DNA from: Zygnema cylindricum
Lineage: Eukaryota; Streptophyta; Zygnematophyceae; Zygnematales; Zygnemataceae
Reading direction: 5' to 3'
Length of the DNA: 64,000 nt
NCBI GenBank assembly: GCA_037447655.1
Contig: JBBHKE010002029.1
Span: 126,001 to 190,000, forward strand
A program made the position numbers and the translations under genes. Under the pieces are notes generated by a model that saw only the letters and a program-made list of their open reading frames with translations, had not been told where the DNA came from and made no database searches. Positions 58,301-64,000 of this stretch are shown piece after piece; within the stretch, counting starts at the first letter, position 1; each line of letters begins with the position of its first letter.

Positions 58301-61300
58301 CTGCGTTATCCAATTTTGTGGAGTACTTGGAACGTTACTACTTCCTCATCTGTTTTGCTGTATACCTTCATACAGACCCGCGGGCTATTAGACCACGATC
58401 TCATGAAGGAGAGACTAACTTTCAATTTTGGATGAGAGACAGGCCTGAGCTATATAGTGTCCTTCGAAGGTAAACAATTCCTCTTGTTTCTTTGCTTGCT
58501 GGTAGTTCGTTTTGTATTTTGCATGCTCTTCTTCTGTTGTTACTTTTTATTGCAAGCACATTGTGAAGTCTGGCAAGTTAATGAACTTTTATTGTTGTTT
58601 TCTGGTGTATAAATGAATTCACTGCGTCTTCCTAATAGATGGTTTTAGAAGACAGCTGTTGCAATGGTTCAGCCATTTTTGGTGATTTTAAGTTCCAAAG
58701 TTTGCGTTTTATGTAAAATTTCAGCTAAAGCCTTCAATTGGGTATATGTCCTCTGTTGCAATTCTTTTATATTGTCGTCTATTTTGTTGGGAGATTTGAG
58801 CTAGTTAATACCATGTCATGTGTGATATTTTTAAACTACGTGTGGTCAACATCTACTCCTTTTGTGCGATGTTCTCTCAACATTGCTTGATAAACCACTA
58901 TGTATGTCATGTTTAGGAGTAGTGTGGTCCGGGATAAGTACTATGACTGCTTTAGTATCTTGTTGTTGAGGTCCACAATTCTCATTTTTAAGATCTTGGT
59001 TTAATTTTGTGTCTGTAGAGCAAACGGAAGTGCATTGTCCATGCGTCGGTTTTAAATGCAGGGTAATTATTCAAGTCAGCACATGGCTGCTGAATTGCCC
59101 ACCTTTAGTCGGGCAATTAGTTAAGTCAGCACATAGCTGTTGTTTGCCCAATTTTAGGTTGTTTGTAGTGTGTTTCATTTGTCATGTGTTCCTTCGTTTG
59201 GATGTCTGTCATCTTCTAAATTGGTTTGCCGGTAGGCTGGCTCCAGATTGTTGCGAAGAGATCCTGTGGGTTCTTTGGGCTATGCACCCATCAATATTGG
59301 GAAAGTTAGGAGATCCACAGCTGGCAGTCCAAAAAGACCTGATATGGCGACAGTTGTCGTAGCGAGAGCGGGTGAAGTCCTTGGAAGGCAGGTCAGTTAT
59401 ATTTAGTGATTCATCTTTTTTGCGCTTGATCTTTTTTATTTATCTATGAAAACGATTAGAAATGCGGGGTTTTCCATCCTAGGTTCAGTTACATTTTGTG
59501 CTTTTTTGATGTTTTCTTTCTGAATGTCACCTTTTTTTTCTGCATCTCTGAACATGATTTGTAATGCCTGGCTTTCCAGCCTTTCTTTCGCGCCTCAATG
59601 TATTGTTGCTGCATTTCTCATTTTCGGACAGAGGTGACATGACATTTATTCTTCCAATTGGAACTCCATATTGTTTTGTGTTCTAATGTTTTTGTTTTCT
59701 TTTGCCTCAGACTTGTCTGAAAAGCGACCATTGCCCAGGCTGTCAAAGTTTTAACCTGCCCGAAACTGTAGAAGGTGCTCCGAATTTTCGAGAAGTAGCA
59801 GGTTTTCCTGTCTATGGAGTGGCAAATCCTACTGTGGAGGGTATTCGGGCAGTATTGGCGAGAGTAGGGGGATCTCCAGGTGGTAAAAAAGTGGTTTGGC
59901 ATAATATGAGGGAGGAGCCCACGGTTTACATTAGTGGAAAACCATTTGTGTTGCGAGAAGTGGAGAGACCCTTCAAGAATATGCTTGAGTACACGGTAAT
60001 TACAAAAACATTCAATGGAAGCCACATCTTATCTTTATTATTATCAACTATCTTTGTTGTTTTTAACATTACTAAACCATCAGTTATAATTTGAAAAGGT
60101 TTGGGCTTAATGAAGACCGGCATGCCAGCAATAACTAGCTTCGGACTTGGGGACTTTTTGTTTAGCATTTAAAGGTTTTATCTCATCAAACTACCGGCGA
60201 GTTACATAGTGTTTTTGTAGTTGGGCTCTCACCGATGTAAATGGTTGTGATTTACAGGGTATTGACAAAGCCCGTGTGGAAAACATGGAGGCAAGGCTGA
60301 AGGAGGATGTTCTGCGAGAGGCTGAACGTTATGGGGGAGCCATTATGGTAAATGACGAAACGGCAGATGGAGAGGTTTTTGATGCCTGGGAGCAAGTACT
60401 TGCTGATGGTTCATCCGTACGAACACCTCTCGAGGTTTACGAGAGTTTGCAAGTAAGAATCTTGGTAGACCTAGTCCCCTTTCACTCAATTGTTGGTGAT
60501 ATTCTTGGTAAGTGTAATCCCCTTTCATTCAAATTGTCGGTAAATCTTGGTAGATCTAGCATTCAGTTGTGGTAAAACCTTTGTAGACCATATCGCCTTT
60601 CATTCAACTGTTGGTAAGGCATAATTTCCTTTTATTCAATTTTTCGCAGGCTGTCTGCTGAACATGAATCTTCTGACTTAAGATATCTAAGAGCATCGAT
60701 TTGCATTACGGAAACTGAATGGGGACTAGTTCTGACTTGTTTCCTTTTTCCAGGGAGAAGGATATGATGTGCATTATGCCCGATTGCCGATGACAGATGG
60801 TAAAGCTCCAAAAAGTCGCGACTTTGATGCTCTCGCACAAAACATTGCCAACGCAGGGCCTGATACTTGTTTTGTCTTCAATTGTCAGGTAAGGCTCGCA
60901 TTAAGTTGGTCTTCACAAAATTAGTTGTCCCTACTGAAAGTCTCGTTCCGCTTGCTGACTTCGTTTAAGGGGTCTATGTTCTCTTTTATGTTGTTTCATT
61001 TTACCTTTTTTAAGTTTATTTTTCTTACTTAATCTATTTTGTTGTGATATTGCAGATGGGTCGTGGCAGAACAACTACAGGCACTGTTATAGCTACTCTA
61101 GTACTGACTCGGTGCATTTATGGCCGTCCTTTAAGATTACCTCCTGTCGTCCGATCTACTACCTTTGTTGATAGTGGTTCTAGTAGTGATGGAGACTCTC
61201 CTACATATGAAAAGACTGCAACTCGTAAAACACGGCCTCCTTTGGCACCGAAAGGCAATGGAACCGATAATGACGGACGAAATAAACTCCGACCTTCAGG

Positions 61301-62964
61301 TTTATCTGCTCTTGAACTAGTGGATGACTCTAGTGGAAAAGGGAGATTCAAACAAGCTTCAAGCAATATTTCGTCAGCGGATAGTTTATCTGCTTGTTTG
61401 ATATCTTCTACAGATAACATGGATGAGCTGACTCGAAACCATATTGGATCAAACGAGGGTTTAGAAATATTACGGCGATATGCAAGTGGGTCATTTGGGG
61501 CTGGAGACAAGTTTTTCCCGAATATGTTGTCTGAAGATGCAGCAGCAAATAATAAAGATGTACAAATGATGGACAATGAAGCTGTCGAGCAGGTTGTTGT
61601 CAGCAAAAAGAACCACCGTCCTGAGGCAGCTGTATTTCCTAACTGTCTTGAACGAAAGATAAGCATTATGAAGTTTAAGATGGAAGATATCGCTATTATT
61701 CGCAAGATAATGCGGTTATTGGAGAGAGGCACGGAGGTTAGGAAGGTGCTCGACACTGTGATTGATCTCTGTGCTGCAATGCAGAATATCCGACGTGCCA
61801 TATTACGATATCGGAGAGCTTTCAACAATCAGGTAACCCTGTGCTCACATTTTATGATCAACATTGTCTGCAATGCAATTTTTGCAATTTTTGTTGCAAA
61901 TTACATGGTGTACTTTTATGAAGTTCAGAGCAAACACCACTTGAATCTTGCAGAGTTTTAAACTTGCCGTTTGTTCAGACGTTAAAAAATTTGGAATGCG
62001 CTAGCTAGTAGTTGGAGCTTGACCCTGGATTACGTTTGGAAATGGTTTAGGGCAATGTCAGTGTATTGAAAGGACTTTTTTGGAGCACACCAGAGTTACT
62101 GTTTTTCCTGATTTGTATTTGATATTCGGTATGGATGCCAACTATGTCTCGACTGAACAATGTATTGACCACCCTGAATGGCATCGTCAAACCTATGCAA
62201 GTCAAGGATAAAGCAAATTCACTTTTTTACGCTTTCTAAGTTCCTTAGCTAAGCTTATTCCTGTTTGAGCTTTCTACTTATTTAGCATTCTATATCTAAG
62301 AGTTTATGAAGATCTAATTCCTAAGATGATTGGTTGATAACAGGTTGGCCGAAGGTGAGTGTGTGCAATAGCCAAAGAGGACTAATAGGGGAAGAAGGCA
62401 AATCCTGTTTTTTTTTAATTAGCCAGTCAGTCTGGGCATGATTCGTGAAAGTACAATCTCTACGTGGTTCATGCTGCTGTTATCTAACTGTTTAACCATG
62501 TACCTTTCATAATTTCTTCCCATCTACTATTGCTTTTGCTGATCATAGTTATCTCTTTGCGGTTGGTTTCTGTGATACGCTGTCTTTCACAGAGTCGGCT
62601 TGCTTTCATCTGTGTCTTTCTTTTCTAGCAGCTTTGTGCTAACTTGTCATTTATACTTCACTAGTTTTAATTACTTGCATTCTTATCAGCCAAAGTTGCC
62701 CCTTCGCAGGATGAAGATGCTCGAGTCCGACAAAGTGCACTAAGTAGAGGAGTGGAGTATTTGGAGCGATATTATATGCTTATTGCATTTGCCGCATACC
62801 TTGAGTCAGATGCTTTCGTACCTGATCAACTTTGGTGTTCCGATAGAAACAATGTCTCCCAGGGACGAGGGATGTCTTTTAAGGCTTGGATTCGAAAACG
62901 ACCAGAAATTCGGCAGTTAAAGTGGGGCATGCGGCTTCGACCTGCAAGAGTTTTTGCCATTCCG
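52379..62964 (+). CDS. Paladin-like protein, tyrosine-phosphatase-fold repeats (16 exons, 3' incomplete)
   Basis: Exons: 52379-52549, 52987-53115, 54388-54459, 55014-55084, 55428-55527, 55842-55940, 56305-56431, 56738-56868, 57088-57147, 58231-58469, 59247-59391, 59711-59995, 60258-60452, 60754-60888, 61056-61832, 62710-62964. All introns are GT-AG and phases agree, giving 997 codons. There are two homologous units. Unit 1 has GGSVLGKKTILKSDHFPGCQ, EGAPNYRQ, WHNMREEP, FVLREVERPF and a CX5R loop, CQMGRGRTTTG (Cys231). Unit 2 has CLKSDHCPGCQ, EGAPNFRE, WHNMREEP, ERPFKNMLEYT and CQMGRGRTTTG (Cys652). A Ser-rich linker of about 190 residues (exon 15) follows. The unit 2 loop is split by an intron and the unit 1 loop is not. 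Animal paladin has been described as a phosphoinositide phosphatase; activity here is inference. Plant relatives run to about 1250 residues, so a third unit should lie beyond. Confidence 0.93.
52686..52986 (+). repeat. Tandem copies of the exon 2 acceptor junction in intron 1
   Basis: The sequence GCAGGT(C/T)GGCAGTCTTCCAGTATAT, which forms the real acceptor and first codons of exon 2 at 52987, also occurs with AG at 52771-52772 and 52881-52883. A further partial unit starts near 52686. Spacing is about 103-111 bases. The decoys lead into stops: TAT-TAA after the second, and a stop some 20 codons into the first. Confidence 0.85.
53107..53640 (+). repeat. Tandem copies of the exon 2 donor junction in intron 2
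   Basis: The real donor GAAGAACCT|GTATATCCC..CCAGAGTATT (53107) is followed by degenerate copies of the same junction near 53178, 53269, 53371, 53426, 53525 and 53585. Each resembles GAGAAGAACCTNNNNNTTCTTACC..GCCAGAGTATT. The copy at 53525 keeps a potential donor (AACCT|GTGAAT). Confidence 0.82.
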
Positions 62965-63370
62965 GTAAGCAACTTTCTGCACTCCTCTCGACTGATCTGG
63001 AAGGAGAAACTTTCCTCTCCTTCCTCCGCACATTTGTCACCTAATGTGAAAGAAGCACTTTGCTCTTATTCTCAGCACTCCTGTTAGAAATCTTTCCTCT
63101 TCTTCTCTGCACACTTCTCAATCGATCTGCAAGAAACTGCTGGTTTGTCGACTCCATGTGGAAGGACCAGATGGGAAGATCGTTTGAGACATAAAAGTGA
63201 ACTAAGGAGATTAGAGGAGGTCTTAGTCCATGGCTTTTTTCTAGCTGTACACATCTGCTCAAAATTTGTTTCAGGAAGTCTCAACCGGAAAGCACTGTAG
63301 TTAGACATCCTCCTCCTCTCTTCGACTCTTCCGTAATTTGATCTGATTTGTAGCCAGACAGCCGGCAAAA

Positions 63371-63489
63371 TCTACTTTGAAATGATTTCACACCAAACGG
63401 AGGAGATGCGTGAAGGCTGTTGTGCGATCGAAACGACTTTGTTTGACTTAGTAATGCTCATCGTTCGAGGAGCCCCAAATGTTCGCGAG
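63371..63489 (+). other. Possible exon of a third paladin unit, degenerate
   Basis: After the exon 16 donor the next stretch reads ..RGAPNVRE followed by GTTAGT (63490). This recalls the GAPNYRQ/GAPNFRE blocks of units 1 and 2. Upstream, AVVRSK is visible in another frame (near 63415), as expected for the start of a plant third unit, but the two are out of frame. Either the exon is misread, an indel exists, or the true exon is split by an intron. Confidence 0.35.
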
Positions 63490-63810
63490 GTTAGTGAAAT
63501 TAGATCAGTAAACAACCAAATAACAAATGATCTCATAATCATTTTTAATTTTTACATTTTGAGCTTTTGCAAAATTATATCGGCAGTTGGAGAGATGCTT
63601 TCTCTTGTATTCCATGACATACGACTCATTCGGAGCATGGTTTTTAAAATATGTGTAAGTACCTTGACATGGTATATAGTGATTATATGCTGTCGGGCAT
63701 ATAATTTCAGTACAGAATCACAGAAATGAAAAAGATTGTGGCGTTTGTGCTAGTAGAAACGTCAGATGTCCCTTTTTTGAACTGTTCTAAAAATGTTTGC
63801 AAGAGCTGAC

Positions 63811-64000
63811 TGGAATTTAGGGCAACTTGACGAACTCATAGGATCTAAATTTTTTCTGTCCTGGATGTAACAGATAGAAGAATTTATCGTGAGCTGTTCT
63901 TAGAAAAAAATTGGCTCACGGAAAATTTAGAAAAACTGGACGAACTATGTATTTTATTTTCTTTCTGTTTTGGATGTAACAGATAGAAGGATTTCCTGTG
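63811..64000 (+). repeat. Tandem duplication at the window edge
   Basis: Two copies of an ~85-base unit about 107 bases apart share GACGAACT and GGATGTAACAGATAGAAG-ATTT. The second copy reaches the window end. Confidence 0.75.

Noticed and set aside
59230-59362. Exon 11 starting at AG 59234 with an open frame ending LIWRQLS
   Set aside because: The frame is out of phase with exon 10. Using the AG at 59245-59246 restores the conserved LLRRDPVGSLGY reading and correct phase.
61118-61828. 236-codon minus-strand frame
   Set aside because: It is antisense to exon 15 of the paladin-like gene, which has splice-site and homology support.

Overview
The window is a repeat-dominated stretch of a eukaryotic nuclear genome, most likely a land plant. 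Three things point that way: dense Ty1/copia retrotransposons, primer-binding sites that match the plant-type initiator tRNA-Met anticodon arm over 15 bases, and a many-exon paladin-like gene with plant-style repeated architecture. The species cannot be named from the sequence. Only one clearly functional host gene is visible; it starts at 52379 and runs off the right edge.

Left third (1-34384): a nested pile of copia-type LTR retrotransposons. I call the families A, B and C. A and C are related and share a block near the LTR end. A defective A element on the plus strand (1-4436) abuts a minus-strand C element (C1, 4437-10144). C1 interrupts a second minus-strand C element (C2, 10145-12569), which in turn interrupts a plus-strand C element (C3, 12570-16140). 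A solo LTR distantly related to B sits inside the C3 LTR (14358-15673). A second A element (16683-29912, minus) carries a 5-base target duplication, GTTGA, and splits an unidentified coding region lying at 16141-16682 and 29913-31556. A young B element (16795-22559, plus; LTRs about 99.5% identical; target duplication GACAA) sits inside the 3' LTR of that A element. Insertion order is therefore unknown gene, then A, then B. A 5'-truncated C element (C4, 32938-34384) closes this block. In all three families the gag start codon lies inside the 5' LTR. The primer-binding site directly after the LTR is both translated (Q-V-x-G-P-P) and complementary to an internal half-tRNA-iMet, the copia-type priming mode.

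Middle (34385-50663): AT-rich DNA bounded by two roughly 500-bp inverted copies of one sequence (34832-35345 and 50170-50661), each flanked by TA. It may be a 15.8-kb unit with long terminal inverted repeats. Inside are a purine-rich microsatellite, a 210-bp fold-back, a 1.8-kb minisatellite with a 22-bp period that is open in three frames, a decayed gag remnant, a small tandem array, and a non-LTR retrotransposon (about 45440-50160). That element has a zinc finger, a reverse transcriptase, a Cys-His knuckle and a C-terminal restriction-like endonuclease motif, with degenerate tandem repeats in its 5' region.

Right (50664-64000): promoter-side DNA with a candidate MITE, then the paladin-like gene. 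Sixteen exons (997 codons) can be placed with consensus splice sites and consistent phases. They encode two phosphatase-like units, each with a CQMGRGR signature. A third unit is expected beyond the edge. Exon 2 is bracketed by tandem arrays of degenerate copies of its own acceptor and donor junctions, the most unusual structure in the gene.
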